A stretch of DNA of 64,000 bases, from the NCBI GenBank assembly GCA_029378245.1, contig JARKIF010000027.1, positions 310,001 to 374,000 on the forward strand. Reading direction: 5' to 3'. The notes under the pieces are model-generated. The model did not search any database and was not told the DNA's origin. It was given only the letters and a program-made list of their open reading frames with translations. Each line of letters begins with the position of its first letter. Position 1 is the first letter of the stretch. The position numbers were made by a program, and so were the translations under genes. This document shows positions 12,725 to 24,232 of this stretch, piece by piece. The DNA is from Roridomyces roridus (Eukaryota > Basidiomycota > Agaricomycetes > Agaricales > Mycenaceae).

Positions 12725-13066
12725 CAGTGTTGTAGATAAGGGTCTTAATAAGGGTGGCTTCTGAAATTAAGGGCTTAGCTCAATAATAAGGGTTAATAAG
12801 GGCGGGTCATATTAAGGGTTATTTCCCAAAATGGAAATCCCTGCCGGGCCTGCCGGGTCAGCCGACAGCCAACTCAGGAGCCTCGGAAGGCCAGGGAACA
12901 ATTCATTCTTGGCTCATCCATGATCCAGTTATCCAAATGCCCACGCCTGCTCTGCGCACCATCAGTGGTAGCTCATTCACGGGTGGATCAGTCCGTGGGT
13001 AGTCTCTCGTAGACAGACGCTATAACATGTCATCACTCATTGCTGAACCTTTAGGTTTGGCTACTC
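12725..13066. mobile_element. hAT-like non-autonomous element, truncated copy
   Basis: It begins CAGTGTTGTAGATAAGGG, the same end as the complete element at 56348-56882. It stays recognisably similar for about 300 bases (AAGGGTTAATAAGG runs, the block with TGCTCTGCGCACCA). No matching right end with CAACACTG was found, so the copy is truncated. Its rightmost part includes TGCTGAACCTTTAGGTTTGG, whose reverse complement occurs twice at 62.5-62.7 kb. Confidence 0.65.
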
Positions 13067-13362
13067 TAGACAAGATGAGTTTCGGACAGTTTTGCTACAA
13101 GTACAAATAGCAACAGAGTCATTTTCACTTAGTCATTGTCATTTCCACAGCGAATTTGGCTGGCTCATATACCGCGGTGCTTGACATCGACCCCGACTGA
13201 CCAACACATTGAATACATTTGACTTTCGCTGCTTCCAGTGTGTGTCCACTTTCCTTCTACCTGCAAATTGCACGGCCCTCAGCCTTTTCGAGATTAGCCG
13301 ACACCGATCTGACACCTCCGTGATTCCGGTCGCCATGCTGCATCTTCCTTTCTCCTTACTTT

Positions 13363-14358
13363 TTGCTTGCTTTCTCAAATTCTCCCCACCATCGTCCCAC
13401 CATCGCCCACCATGTCTCGGCCTCTCACAATGTTCTCTGGCATGCCCGTCTCCGCCACGTTAACAGGGATGCTGCTACTTCCTATATCTCCCTCGCTGGG
13501 GTCTTGGATTCTGGTCTGCACACTCGGAACTCTCCGGCGGCTGGTCTGCTAGCGCTCCCATATGATGGTGGCATCTTCTCAATGTCAACTGAGCTGGCAA
13601 TTTCGGCCTCTCTCTCCCATGACCTCGTGTTAGGCCTGGACTGGCACAGCTCTGTGTGCGCCGCAGCTCCCCAGATACTCGGACTCTTGACCCTCGCCGC
13701 CCTTGATTTACATCTGCCGCCGTCTCCGGATCTGTATCCGTCATGCCGGGTGCGCTTCATTTCCCCGTCTCTTCATCCGCTGATACCCTGTCCAGACGCC
13801 ATTGCTGCACCAGCGTCTCACTCGTCGACACCAAGTACGCGAGGTGTCGATGATGTGTCCACCCCTCGTACGCGAAGGGTTAACACCCGTACGCGGGATG
13901 TTCTTGATAACAATGATTTTATTACCCATGAAAATGAAACTGTTACCTCTTCGTTCCATGACCCTTTCGTGATGTTGTCGAATTCTGATAAAACTTTGGT
14001 CATACGCTACCATGTCAACGAGAAGTGTGTTCCTGCCGCTGAGCTGAGAAAGCTGGTTGCTCATCATCAAGGTTTGTCCTTGCCGCTCACAGCGAATATT
14101 TACAAAATTGCTGAAACTCTGAGGTTTGAGTTCATTGGTCATAAATGTACGTCTGCATGTCTTGTCTATGATTCAGATGCAAGACCTGCCGGATTATGTA
14201 CTGCCGGGGGTTCCTCTTTCTTTAGCTCAACTGCGAGAGTGTTCCCTCGTCCTTGCAATTGGTCTCCGATGTGTGTCCCAAAAACATGGAACTGTAGAGT
14301 CATCCATAGTGTCCTCGTCTACCTCTGGCGACTGATTCAACCCTGTCCGAGTTTCTGA
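13363..14358 (+). CDS. Unrecognised 331-residue open frame, possibly transposon-derived
   Basis: A single long frame between degenerate repeats. I do not recognise the product. The stretch SLSHDLVLGLDWHS resembles the C-terminal end of retropepsin-like domains, but the rest (ELRKLVAHHQGLSLPL, FEFIGHKCTSACLVYD) gives no clear family. The N-terminal part is rich in Ser, His and Pro. Three short variants of GTACGCG lie at about 13836, 13869 and 13892. Given its setting among elements, a remnant transposon frame is likeliest. Confidence 0.3.
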   Translation: MLAFSNSPHHRPTIAHHVSASHNVLWHARLRHVNRDAATSYISLAGVLDSGLHTRNSPAAGLLALPYDGGIFSMSTELAISASLSHDLVLGLDWHSSVCAAAPQILGLLTLAALDLHLPPSPDLYPSCRVRFISPSLHPLIPCPDAIAAPASHSSTPSTRGVDDVSTPRTRRVNTRTRDVLDNNDFITHENETVTSSFHDPFVMLSNSDKTLVIRYHVNEKCVPAAELRKLVAHHQGLSLPLTANIYKIAETLRFEFIGHKCTSACLVYDSDARPAGLCTAGGSSFFSSTARVFPRPCNWSPMCVPKTWNCRVIHSVLVYLWRLIQPCPSF

Positions 14359-14578
14359 TCATCCTAACTCGACAACAAAAGGATAATATTGTGACAGAAT
14401 TTCGTGTGAGTACTGACAATGCTGCCCTGAACCGATATGAATGTTCATTCTGCGGTACATTCGAGGCAACCGTCAAGATGTGGCAGCCGAGTCAACTCAT
14501 ATTACACGTCTAGACAAAATCCTGAAGGTTCAGCTCCGCCTCGCAAGAGGCATAATCCAAGGTCATTCTTCGTTATGT

Positions 14579-15060
14579 CAAGAGGTACCAAAGATCCAGA
14601 TCTGTACCACAGTGCAGTGAACAACACGTGTTGATGAGGGGGGCCAAATAGTTATCGATATTTGTCCTGTCACGTTATTACACCAACATCATCCGCCTGC
14701 CATCCACCGCTCCGCGTCGCATACGCGTCGGACGCGTCTCAACACCCGCAGCGTCAAGATTCTCAATCTTCAACGTCGGGGGTGTCTAAGCCAGCCTGAG
14801 CCAGCAACAAACCACCCATGTCGGTGTAAATAATCTCAAAAAAGTGTCGCACGGACTCTCAAATGACATATCCCATGCTACTATACAAGATGTATTCCGT
14901 ATCATGAGTTATACCCCCTCACGAGCGAGAACACTGGAACTCTTATCGAGTGCGGGAGGAAGTCCGATTCTCTCCGAAGGCCGAATTTGGACATATCTCC
15001 GTTTGAGAGCATTCACGTGTTGTTCACTGTGGTACAGATCTGGATCTTTGGTACCTCTTG
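14579..15060. repeat. Inverted repeat pair, arms about 45 bases
   Basis: The arm at about 14579-14632 (with GAGGTACCAAAGATCCAGAT and ending in AACAACACGTG) recurs in reverse complement at about 15013-15060, differing by a 5-base CAGTG insertion. The spacer is about 380 bases. It could be the ends of a small element or a fold-back. I see no target-site duplication. Confidence 0.6.
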
Positions 15061-15569
15061 CTTCGTGCTAGTGAAAGCCACGGGTATTTGATCGATGGGA
15101 TCAAAAAGTCTTGATCACTGTTTCTGACAGCGACAAACAAATATTGTGCCCCCGGAGTACTCTAGAAGGAAGGCAGGAGGTATTAGATACCACTTGAGCC
15201 AGTTCAAGCAGCAATCGGCCCAATTGCTGTTGACTAATGATCGCGGGTTTAATTTTGTTTCAAATCTCACCCGTGCACGGGTAAAACACCAAGTCGCCTT
15301 GCGAAAATACGATTTGTGGAAGATGTACATCCGCTACAATCAAGGTCTGTTGCTTAAGGGCACCCCAGTATCAAAGCTCATGTCTGAACAACAGGTCTCC
15401 CCTGCGGTATTCCATGTGCCGTACCACGAGTGGAATGTTGAAATACCCGTGAAAACCCGCGGGTTACCCGTGGCCTTCACTACTTCGTGCCATGTCAGGT
15501 CCAGCTGACGGATTTATGTGTAACACAGATCATTGCCAGCTGGAATCCACCCGGAATATCTTTGGGTGT

Positions 15570-15593
15570 GTAGTACGACCCGGGTCGTACTAC
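15570..15593. repeat. Perfect 24-base palindrome
   Basis: GTAGTACGACCC is directly followed by its own reverse complement. It lies in the promoter-proximal region upstream of copy B. It may be a binding site or the tip of a transposon. Confidence 0.7.
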
Positions 15594-15699
15594 TTACATA
15601 CCTACAGTATGCTACATATCCTATCCTCGTTTCAATACTCCTTTCCTCTCCGTCTCCTTATTTTGTTTTCGTTTTCCCTTGGTTTTCCCACTGGCAGGT

Positions 15700-15765
15700 G
15701 ACTCGACGCGACGCGAGTCGGCGAGCGACGAGGCATGTGATCGTTACACGGATCAGATCCGGCCC
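15700..15765 (+). promoter_or_regulatory. Shared distal upstream block of copy B
   Basis: It contains a GACGCGACGCGA-type run, then CATGTGATCG, five variable bases and CGGATCAGATCCGG. The same arrangement precedes copies D (42099-42162) and E (47260-47335). CGG-N7-CCG is a triplet layout that fungal Zn2Cys6 dimers commonly bind. It lies about 730 bases before the copy B start. Confidence 0.5.
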
Positions 15766-15859
15766 ATAAATCGGACCAGAAGTCCGAGCACAGTCCGAGC
15801 TCAAGTTGCCGAGCTTTCGCTTGGCTTTTTGCTCTTGCATTGCCCGGCTCTCCTTCATC

Positions 15860-16470
15860 TTACCCTTCGTCTTTCTCCTTGTACACTTGATGGGACACGG
15901 ACCCATGGTCAGGCACTCACCATGGCACACCCTCATCTGGTATCCCCAATACGCGGCCACGCCGGGCGGTTCACAGCAAGAATAACAGCGTTTTGGGGTT
16001 TGCGAAGCGAGAGTCGCTGAAGACTTGCATCAGGACTGCGCCTCTGTGTTTGCAGTCGCCCCCCCAGAGCTGTCCCAAGCTTCTCTGACCACCTGATACA
16101 GCGCTGAAGCTGTTATTCGAAGGTCACAAACTCGCCACGACATTCGCAGACGCCATCTCATGGGGAGATTTCCTTGGGGCCACAGAACCGGCCTTGGGTC
16201 TCCCGAAAATTTGCTGTTCCGCCAGTCAGATGCGGCTCATCTCATTCTCATGGTACGAACTGGGAGCCCCTTTCCTTGTGGGAGAAATTAGAGCACTGTA
16301 TGTCGAATCTTCAAATAGACGCATTCAAATGTATAGCCATGGCTGTACACTGCTGTACAATGTACGGGAGCAGTGACAGAGCTTCTTAAGTCCACTGGTT
16401 TCCCGCCTCGTTGACGTCTCTTTCCTTCAATCCCTCAACTCTTTCCAGGTCGAGACGAGAGTCTATATTA
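15860..16470 (+). promoter_or_regulatory. Upstream region of copy B, conserved with copies C, D and the MKK-like gene
   Basis: Stretches such as CTTCGTCTTTCTCCTTGTAC, GCTGAAGCTGTTATTCGAAG and the AGCTTCTTAAGTCCACTG block just before the start recur upstream of copies C (28480-29160) and D (42210-43560). In weaker form they also occur upstream of the kinase at 40822. This shows that the genes were duplicated together with their promoters. Confidence 0.6.
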
Positions 16471-16487
16471 GTCCTACTCGATACTCG

Positions 16488-19400
16488 ATGGAGGCCGCCC
16501 GCACCGACTCCACGGGACTCGTACCGGTTCCAGAAAGGTATGTAAATCACATCTTCAAAGCCTGGCGCCGACATTCATCTCATCCTCAGGTCCACGCAGT
16601 TCTTCAGAGAATCTAGCCGAATCGGTATCGAGGGATCACAACTCATGAACGTCGCGAGAGACGTACACATCCATCAGCAACCCACTGGTAATGTAAAATA
16701 TCTCCGTGACCGCAGATGCTCACCCATTCCAGCTGTCGTACATAGGCCACCAGCAGAAACCATTACGACGACTGGGGATACACAATATACTCCTAGCGGA
16801 TGCTACTGCAACCAGATGTTATTCCAAGGTCGAGGATTCCCTCTCTACGTGCCGGCGCCTCGAGGTAATCTTCCTGCTGAGTATGCAAGACAAGGTGTTT
16901 CCATCGGAGACGTTGGAAGGGTCACCCCGGAAGGGGTTTTCGACTTCTTTTTCAACATATACCTACCCGCGGACCATCCCATCAACGACAACGACGTCCC
17001 GGATAATTTCACGCCTTTGACTGGGTACGACTCTAAAAGCGTACTTCCGTTGGATTATCTGCCCGAAGATTTTGTCTCGACGCCAGATTCTGTCCGGAGA
17101 ATGGATCTACCATCACAACAGTGCGTTTGTTGCGAAACAATTCTCTACCTCCCTGACTTATCACAGGGAGTTCGAAGATTTCCTCCTCGAAGGCAGCGGA
17201 TCTCGAGGCGCAGTGCTTGCCATGCCGTTCGGCTCCCGTGTGGAGAAACTTGGCAACAGCTTGGAGCAGATGGTAGAATACGCGCGCGCCAACGCTGAGA
17301 GCTGGTACCAACACAGCAACGGCACCAGGGGCCGGCGACTATCCAATGGCTCCTTATATCTCATTACGGGGTGGGAAAAGGCCCGAGCATGGGGAATGGC
17401 CTCGTTCCAGAACGCGGCAGCACAATCTCCATTCCGACTTGCGTTTCAACCCGTTTTCGACAGTAACACGGGCGCCTACAAGTATCGGTGGACCGCGTCG
17501 GGACCGGCTCGCACCAGGACTTCTGGTCAAATACCGGCCGACGACGCTCCCCTCAATCAGACGGTTTTTATCCACGGATTTTCGATTTCACTCGGAACAG
17601 GGATCTGGGGCAAACTGTTTAAAGGTGTCGATATTTCGGAGCTTGTGGATTCTCGGGCTGCACAAGCCAACCAGGATTACATTCCGTTTGGGTCTCAAGG
17701 ATTCTCTTTTTCGTGGGCATTTGGCTTTCTTGCTGGAGGTGGCTCTAGTGGAGGGAAACCGCATGGACGCGAGGACCCTGCCTCGACGGATGCCGTCAAG
17801 ATTTCCGATATAGCTCCGGTGCAGAATGTCAGTGTTGCATGCAACCACTGGACAGAAAGCTCATCTTGTCCGCAGTTTGTCCATCCGTCGGCAGTAATAA
17901 ACAATTACATGCTTCAGAAGGTAAGGTGTCCAAGCCGTTCGCAATTTTGAGACAATGCAACTATTTCGCAGTTCCCTGATGCAGCGGTTGTGATGAGCCA
18001 TGACAACGATTGGCGGGATATTCTTCGAGTTGTGCGTTCACTACTTACGACGATTCCTCATTTGCACTGATGTGTTCGTCAGGATAACACCGATCAAGAC
18101 CCAGTGTCACTGCTGAAGAGCGCCTGCGAGGGTTTCTCGCTAGAAGAGTGGAATGGTCTGATTACGATCCGTCGCTCGAGAGACAAAAGTGAAGAGGATG
18201 TCGCCATGGTCTCACCTTCAGAAGATATTCGGGGAGTAGAGTCTTCTAGTGGAGCTGAAAATGACATGGACTACCAAGAGGACACCCAGCCAGAGCTGTA
18301 AGTCTTTCAGTCGTCCAATTTGACCGAATGATTAAGCTTCAGTGCTTGCATCTGCTGGCCCCGGGGCCCTTGCCTTTGCGGAGGTCTCCGCCACTCCATC
18401 ACTTTAACTTTAGAACTCCATGAAGATAGTCAGCTTGAAGACCTCCCCTTTGAAATGACTGCTCCTACCGGTGCAGAAGGGCTGTACAAGGCCGCCACCG
18501 CTGACAACTCGGAGGACATGGACATGGAGGTCGCCCCGCCTGACCTTCTTCCACGGTCGGGCGATGCACCACTTGCGTGCTTGTTTTGTCGTGACCGCAA
18601 AATTGCGTGCGGGCCTCCCATTGGCGGCGCATCTCAGGTTGGATGCAAGTACGTGTCTTTCCTTCGCGTTTTTCCCTTCCTTACTTTCCCCCGCTGTTTC
18701 TTTTTCTTTACTGAATCATTCTTTGCAGCCAATGCCAGCGGCGCGGGCTTAAATGTGAGTATCCCATGGAGAGCTTGAGGGGGATGAGGAAAAAGAGGAA
18801 AGAGCAAGAAAAGATTCCCGCGTCGGTTGCATGTCTGCCGTGGTATGATTTCCCGCAAATAACAGATGTCCTTGTTTCAGCTGAGCAAAATGTAGCCGAA
18901 CTCGTCGAATCAATTGCGATGGAGCCAGTCCATGTCACAGTTGCGAGAGACTTGGGATTGGCAGCACCTGCAACTATGATTCTCCAATCCCGAAAACTCA
19001 CCATGGATTGGATCCTGACGAGACACCCAATGTAACACGGCTCGGAGTGCACAAAGGCAGCTACGGAACTCAGGCTTACCCACCGGGCGGCGACAACCTC
19101 GCCAAGAGCCTCCGCAAATTCACCTCGGCGCATGCTCCACTCCTCGGCTGGGCTGGCTTCCAAGCGCTCCAATTGAAGCGTATCCCCGCCAATGTCCGCC
19201 AAAACGCCCTCCTCGTCGAATTGACGCCGTCTGACCACCACGAGTCCCACCGCCGGTGCGTCTTTCTTTCTTGGTTCCCGGATCAACTTCTCATCTTTAT
19301 CTTTCAGATTCTCGGTCGCTGCGACCCACGTCGTTCCCCGAACGTACATCTGCGACCCGCTCGTGATTGCTGACATTCAGCGTCGCGAGCAGCGGTGCAG

Positions 19401-19660
19401 GGCCAACGGGGGTATCGGGACTGCCGTCATCATCATCCAGTGCGGCGGCGTCTCGCAGGTCATGCCTGTCGAGGTCGACTCACCGTCCAAGATCGCCTGG
19501 GACTCGAGGGACGACTGGGCACTCGTCTTGCACCACTTTGTCGAGTCGGGGGGTACGGACTTTCAGCCGATATCGACTACGTCAAGAGGGTGAGTCTCCT
19601 TTCCTGGCCTGGCGTTGGAGCTTGGCTGACGTGTAATGTAGGGTTTACTATGGCTATTAA
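16488..19660 (+). CDS. Shared-module family copy B: module, two Zn2Cys6 clusters, MYND-protein body (chimera)
   Basis: Twelve exons (16488-16537, 16590-16687, 16733-17120, 17167-17827, 17876-17920, 17972-18031, 18083-18297, 18343-18648, 18729-18842, 18896-19255, 19308-19589, 19642-19660) give one unbroken frame of 865 residues. Residues 1 to about 470 are the shared module. Next comes a small Cys-rich stretch (ACICWPRGPCLCGG), then a first zinc cluster from CLFCRDRKIAC to NQCQRRGLKCEYP (CX2CX6CX11CX2CX6C) followed by a basic run. The second cluster, CLPCRTRRINC to ERLGIGSTCNYD (CX2CX6CX5CX2CX8C), has all six cysteines. From about 19087 the frame continues directly into the body of the MYND protein, without its MYND finger. 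It is predicted to be a nuclear DNA-binding regulator with a grafted C-terminus. Skipping the intron at 18843-18895 would instead give a stop at 19033. Confidence 0.82.
19087..19660 (+). other. Duplicated MYND-protein body inside copy B
   Basis: From CGACAACCTCGCCAAGAGCC onward this equals 8728-9302 with a few substitutions and the same two introns. The finger-encoding exons are absent. Left of the junction the sequence matches copy D (TGCACAAAGG, ACTCAGGC), so the breakpoint lies at about 19087. The downstream order (MYND body, then ABC transporter) is kept, marking the left edge of the second segmental duplicate. Confidence 0.85.
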
Positions 19661-19928
19661 GCCTCCCCCTCCCCCTCGCTTTCACCTTTCACGACCTTCT
19701 TCAACCGAGTGCGCGCGCTGGCTAGCTAGATACGCGTTTTCGCCGCCGCCTGACCCATATCTTCGATCGACGACTCAAAAGCTGTTATTTGTACACCACC
19801 ACACCACTGCTATCTGTATTCGCATCTATTCGTATTCGCACCACTGGGCACACTGTATTTATCTCATCATACATACCCACCGCAATTGCCTGCTGCTTTG
19901 AATCTTTGTCGTATGTACATACTTGATA

Positions 19929-22247
19929 ATGGAATCGCATCTGTACACTTTCCGAAAGCGGTGTAGAAATTTCCGTTCTTGCCAACATGACTCGCGGCTA
20001 CCGAGCGCCCAGCGAAGGCTCTATACCTCCATGTCCTCTGCTGGCCCTCCCATCCAGTCAAAACGACTCGGAGTCTATCGCATCGTAACAGAGAAATACT
20101 CGGTCAACAACCAATGGTCCAAAAAAGCCAGCCAAGGACTCCGCACGCTGCTCCGCCTGACGAATGACATCTACGACACCGCTGGCCCGGGGTCGTTCTT
20201 CCTTATGCTCGTCCTGACGGTTTGGGTGGACGTCTTCGATCGGACGGTGGGGTTGCATTTGGTGGGGAGGGTGTTGGCTGTGATCGAGGAGGGTCTGAAG
20301 GCCGGGCGCGTGGATGGCACGACTCTCGCGTGGGCGGTGGCTCTTCGCACCGTTGGGCTGGGACTCACGACGGGACTAGGCTATTGGGGTGCTCGGCTTA
20401 GGATGAAGATGGATTCGAGGTTCGAGGCCAAGATGCAGGAGTTTGTGCTCAAAAGTGCGGTTTTCATTCTTCTTCAAGCCTTTTTCCGTACTGACTGTCT
20501 CCAAAAGCCAAGCTCGCGACGGACCTCACTGGCGTCTCATCGAACCTCAGCACGAGTCAAGCCGCCGACCAAATCTCTTATTCGGCTTTCATACAAATCC
20601 TCCGAGCGCTCACCGTCTCGCTGGGTACGGCGCTCCAGCTCGGCTATGTCTTTCGTCTGGTGCGCTCCACCGGCCACGGGCCCATCCTCGCGTTCGTATG
20701 CCTCGCGCATCCTGTTCTCGAATTTTTGATGCAGCCGACGCTTTGGACGATTTCGCACATCGTCGAAGCTATGGATCCGCATTATTTGCGGATGAACAGT
20801 CTGCGGGGGCTTGGTGAGGCGAAGTATAGGCAGGATATCCTTATGGGGGACGTCGTTGGGTATGTTCTGCGAGGTATGCTCTCATTCGTTGCGAGGAATT
20901 GGTGGCTCAGCTTTGCTTAGAGTTCCGGAGATCGGTTAGGTTACTTGGGGACACGGACGTTGGCCAGTCTTATGTGCAATACGAGAGGATGGGTTACTCT
21001 TCGCATCTTGCCCTCAAAATCGCGAAAGAACTCCCGATGGTATGCGCGTCGATTCCATATGCAGCGTGTCTGACGACGATTTACAGCTCTACTACGCCGC
21101 AATAGCCATCCTGAACCCCGGCGCATTCAATCTGTCTACACTAGCGACTCTGCATCAGAGTGAGAGTCTGCTCTCGCGGATGTTTGTAGAGATCGTGTTT
21201 TATGTGCAGCATGGAGCACCGCGGCTCGCGTCTGTGCAAACTGTGTACGACCTCGAAAAGTCTGTGCACGAGATGCAGGATGGGGACCTCGCTTACACTC
21301 CGCACGAGAAGGGCATGTCCTTCGAGCTCAAGTGAGTCCTCTTTTACAGCCACGCCGCAATCTGACCGTGTCGCAGGAACGTCTCATTCTCATACCCTGG
21401 GACGACAGCCAAGGCGCTGAAAGACGTCAGCCTCTCCATCAAGCCCGGACAGCTCGTCGTCATCGTCGGGAGCAACGGATCGGGGAAGAGCACCATAATC
21501 AAGTTGCTCACGCGGTTGTACGATGCGACTTGTGGCTCCATCCTCATCGACGGACAAGACATCAAGGACTATAAGGTGGCGGATTTGAGGAAGGCGATGG
21601 CGAGTCTGACGCAGGATCACCATCTTTACCCGCTTTCACTTGGTGAGAATATCGGGCTGGGGAATCCTGCGAGGGTGGGTGATCTGGAGATGATTCGGGA
21701 TGCGGCGAGGCTGGGTGGGGCGGAGGGTGTTATTGGGAAGATGACGGATGGGTTGGGGACGGTGCTCGAGTGGCCACGGGGGCTGCAGTGGAATAATGTT
21801 GGCAAGGGGAACAAGGCTGTGGACCCAGAGCTCAAGGCGGCGGTGGGAAACATGAAGAAGCAGGTGGCTGTTTCTGGTGGGGAGAGGCAGCGATTGGTCG
21901 CGTATGCTCTTTTCGATTTCTACGCCTCCCCGAGCTCACGAGTTTTTAGATCGCGGACCTTCATGCGGTTCACCTCTGGCGCCGTCAAGCTTGTTTGCGT
22001 GGACGAGCCGAGCAGTAATCTGGATCCTCAGGCCGAGTGGCAGTTGTTTGACAATCTTAGGCGGGTGAGGGAGGCCAAGACGATGATTTTCGTGACACAT
22101 CGGTTTGGGCATTTGACGAAGCGTGCGGATGTGATTTTGTGTATGAAGGAGGGGACTATTGTCGAGTCTGGGACGCATGAGGAGCTTGTAGAGATGGGTG
22201 GGGAGTATTGCAGGATGTTTGATATTCAGGCCAAGGCCTTTGATTAG
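19929..22247 (+). CDS. ABC half-transporter, intact copy 2
   Basis: Exons 19929-20454, 20508-20873, 20921-21039, 21087-21331, 21377-21901 and 21950-22247 give 692 residues in frame. An N-terminal region has two clear membrane stretches (SFFLMLVLTVWVDVF and VGLGLTTGLGYWGA) and further ones in exon 2. A complete nucleotide-binding domain follows: Walker A GSNGSGKST, Q-loop SLTQDHHLYPLS, signature VSGGERQRL, Walker B KLVCVDEPSSNLDP, H-loop FVTHRFGHL. The half-size layout, with the membrane part first, suggests an ATP-driven exporter that works as a dimer. Substrate and membrane are unknown. An in-frame start at 20028 (MSSAGPPIQSKRLG) is also possible. The Ypi1-like gene begins 92 bases after the stop on the same strand. 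Confidence 0.85.
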
Positions 22248-22338
22248 ATTTTTAGAATGCTCATGAGCGTATGTGAGCGTCATGCAAATTGATCCATTCC
22301 CTTTCTCGTCCACACCACCATCTCTCACCAAAACTTTT

Positions 22339-22981
22339 ATGGCCTACACTTCCACCCGCCGCAGACCAGGCACCTCGGCCCCTGGAGACGGCTCGCGAAC
22401 TATAACGATTACAAACGCACAACCTGAGGAAGATGATACTGGCGGACCTTCAAATCCAGAAGACCCTATCGGCGCACTGCATCTGACGGGTGGGGCACCC
22501 CGCAGATCGAGGCCGCGCGTTGCCTGGGACGAGGGTGTCGTGGATAACGAGGGGTGTGGGCGCAAGTCGTCGAAGAGTGCGTTTTTGCTCGCTGTCTTAC
22601 TTGGCTCGATATTGGTGCTTATGGGGTGTCAGTATGCTGCATATACCACAAGCCGAAGCGGTTTGACGAGTCTTCGGATGAAGATTCTTCGGATTCGGAT
22701 GGGGACTCGGATTCGTCGGTGGATGACGGGCGGGCGAGGAGGAGTAATAATTCGAATTCGAATCGACACCAGCATTCTCACCACCACGAGCACGACCATG
22801 GCGGCGCGGGTGCTGTTCGCGACCCTTCATCCTCTTCTGTCACCGAGCTTGAGGAGCCTTCAAGACCTAATGCGTACGAGACGGTGCCGGCTGGGAAGAA
22901 GGGCAAGGGAAAGCGGAAATCTGGTATGTCTACTGTGACTATGCTTCTTTGCTGCTCGCTGAAACCATGCTCGAAGGATAG
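22339..22981 (+). CDS. Type 1 protein phosphatase inhibitor (Ypi1 / inhibitor-3 family)
   Basis: Exons 22339-22576, 22633-22923 and 22977-22981 (the last exon completes the stop). The core RPRVAWDEGVVDNEGCGR followed by KSSKICCIYHKPKRFDESS is the PP1-binding inhibitor signature: an RVxW-like motif then a Cys-rich segment. The tail is acidic and Ser-rich, then His-rich (HQHSHHHEHDH), then Lys-rich. Members bind and modulate PP1 catalytic subunits in nucleus and cytosol. It is small and mostly disordered, as usual for the family. This gene and the next two have no counterpart in the first segmental duplicate because of the deletion there. Confidence 0.88.
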
Positions 22982-23076
22982 TGGCCTTCTGTACCTTGTA
23001 TTCTTCCTCATGCGCAATAGAAGTTTGCATTCACACCGCGCTGACTCAGGACAATTTGCTTATAATCACGCCAACT

Positions 23077-23826
23077 ATGACTCGACCCACAACCACCATT
23101 GTCGTCTTTGACCCTGCTGACCCAGTGCACACCGCCCTCTTGCCGTCGTTCGCAGACATCCACATTGACTGCATCGAGACCGACGGTGCAGTCGCCACCT
23201 TTGTGCGCCCCGTGGAACGAGATGCTGTCCTCGCGTACTGGAACGAGCGCGCAATGGATGCCGTGTCGAAGAAACGAGTCATCATCATGGCGCTTGCGGA
23301 GGCGGCCGATGGAGGGGCGAAGCAGCTCGCAGGGTGTGTGGTGCTGTACAGGCCTTTGGGACAGACGGTGCGTATCGCAGTGTGCTAAGCGTGCATGGAC
23401 AAAGACGTTTGTAGGCTCCAAAGAACGGATGTATCGAGAAGCTGATGGTTTCGCCCAACTTTCGTCGTTTGTGAGTTGCTCTTTTGCTCAAGGCTTGAGA
23501 CTTACGTCGATGCTAGGGGACTCGCCCAGAAGCTCATGCTCAAGGTCGAAGAGGAGGCCAAAGTCTACGGGCAGACCATACTCGTACGTCGTCTGTCACT
23601 CTTCCTACCGCGCTTGACTTGGACGCACAGACACTGGACACTTACGCGGGCGGCCCTGCTGTGGCGCTGTACCCAAAGTTGGGATACAATACGGTGCGCT
23701 ACTTGTACAGGAGCCACTTCTTCCTTCCGTCTCACCCATGTCCAGTTGGGCGTCATCCCGAACTTCTTCGTCAGCCCGTTGGATGGTAGACCGTTGGATG
23801 GGATATTCTTTTGGAAGCAGATTTGA
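23077..23826 (+). CDS. GNAT-family N-acetyltransferase
   Basis: Exons 23077-23367, 23415-23470, 23517-23583, 23631-23693 and 23746-23826 give 185 residues. The spliced protein has the GNAT order: a strand ending QLAGCVVLYRPLGQT, then IEKLMVSPNFRRLGLAQKLM containing the acetyl-CoA pyrophosphate loop (R-R-x-G-x-A), then LDTYAGGPAVALYPKLGYNTLGVIP typical of motif B. It should transfer acetyl from acetyl-CoA to an amine. The substrate cannot be told. It starts 96 bases after the Ypi1-like stop, same strand. Confidence 0.88.
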
Positions 23827-23892
23827 GAATTTTTCAAAGATTTTGGTGTTAAAGACTTGCATGTATACATCGTGGCATAAACTTGAGCACCG

Positions 23893-23984
23893 GCATTAAT
23901 GGGGTATTGGTAACCTGGGTCGTTGCCATTAATAGATTGAATTGCAGTCTCGACCCGCCGGGGGTTCGATTCCCCCTTAATGCA
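23893..23984 (+). tRNA. tRNA-Gly (GCC), intron-containing
   Basis: The acceptor stem GCATTAA pairs with TTAATGC, followed by discriminator A at 23984. The D stem is GGGT/ACCT with a GG-containing loop, the anticodon stem GGTCG/CGACC, and the T arm GGGGG-TTCGATT-CCCCC. The loop reads TT-GCC-A, with the anticodon at 23925-23927. A 21-base intron occupies about 23929-23949, directly 3' of position 37 as in other nuclear tRNA genes. The mature length is about 71. Alternative pairing shifted by one base would give anticodon TGC but a poorer loop. Confidence 0.82.
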
Positions 23985-24232
23985 TATGTCACAGACACCT
24001 TTTTTGTCTGCTCACCTGGTCCCGACATGTTCTCTTTTCTGAACTTTGACTTTTCCACAAAAACCCGTTCCATTCTCTTGCCTAGCATCCGTCTCGGAGT
24101 CTACATATCCGTCGTCAACTTGCATGACCAATCCTCTTGATTGCCTTGATTGTGGCTGTGTTACCCCTACATCTTGCTTCCTTCCAACTTCTTCAAGCTT
24201 CCTCCTGCGTCCTAGCTCCTGTGCTCACCGCC

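Noticed and set aside
18843..19035. Copy B ending at the stop at 19033 (tail LTRHPM)
   Set aside because: That reading skips an intron with good GT-AG ends, loses three cysteines of the second zinc cluster and ignores the in-frame continuation. Kept only as a possible retained-intron form.
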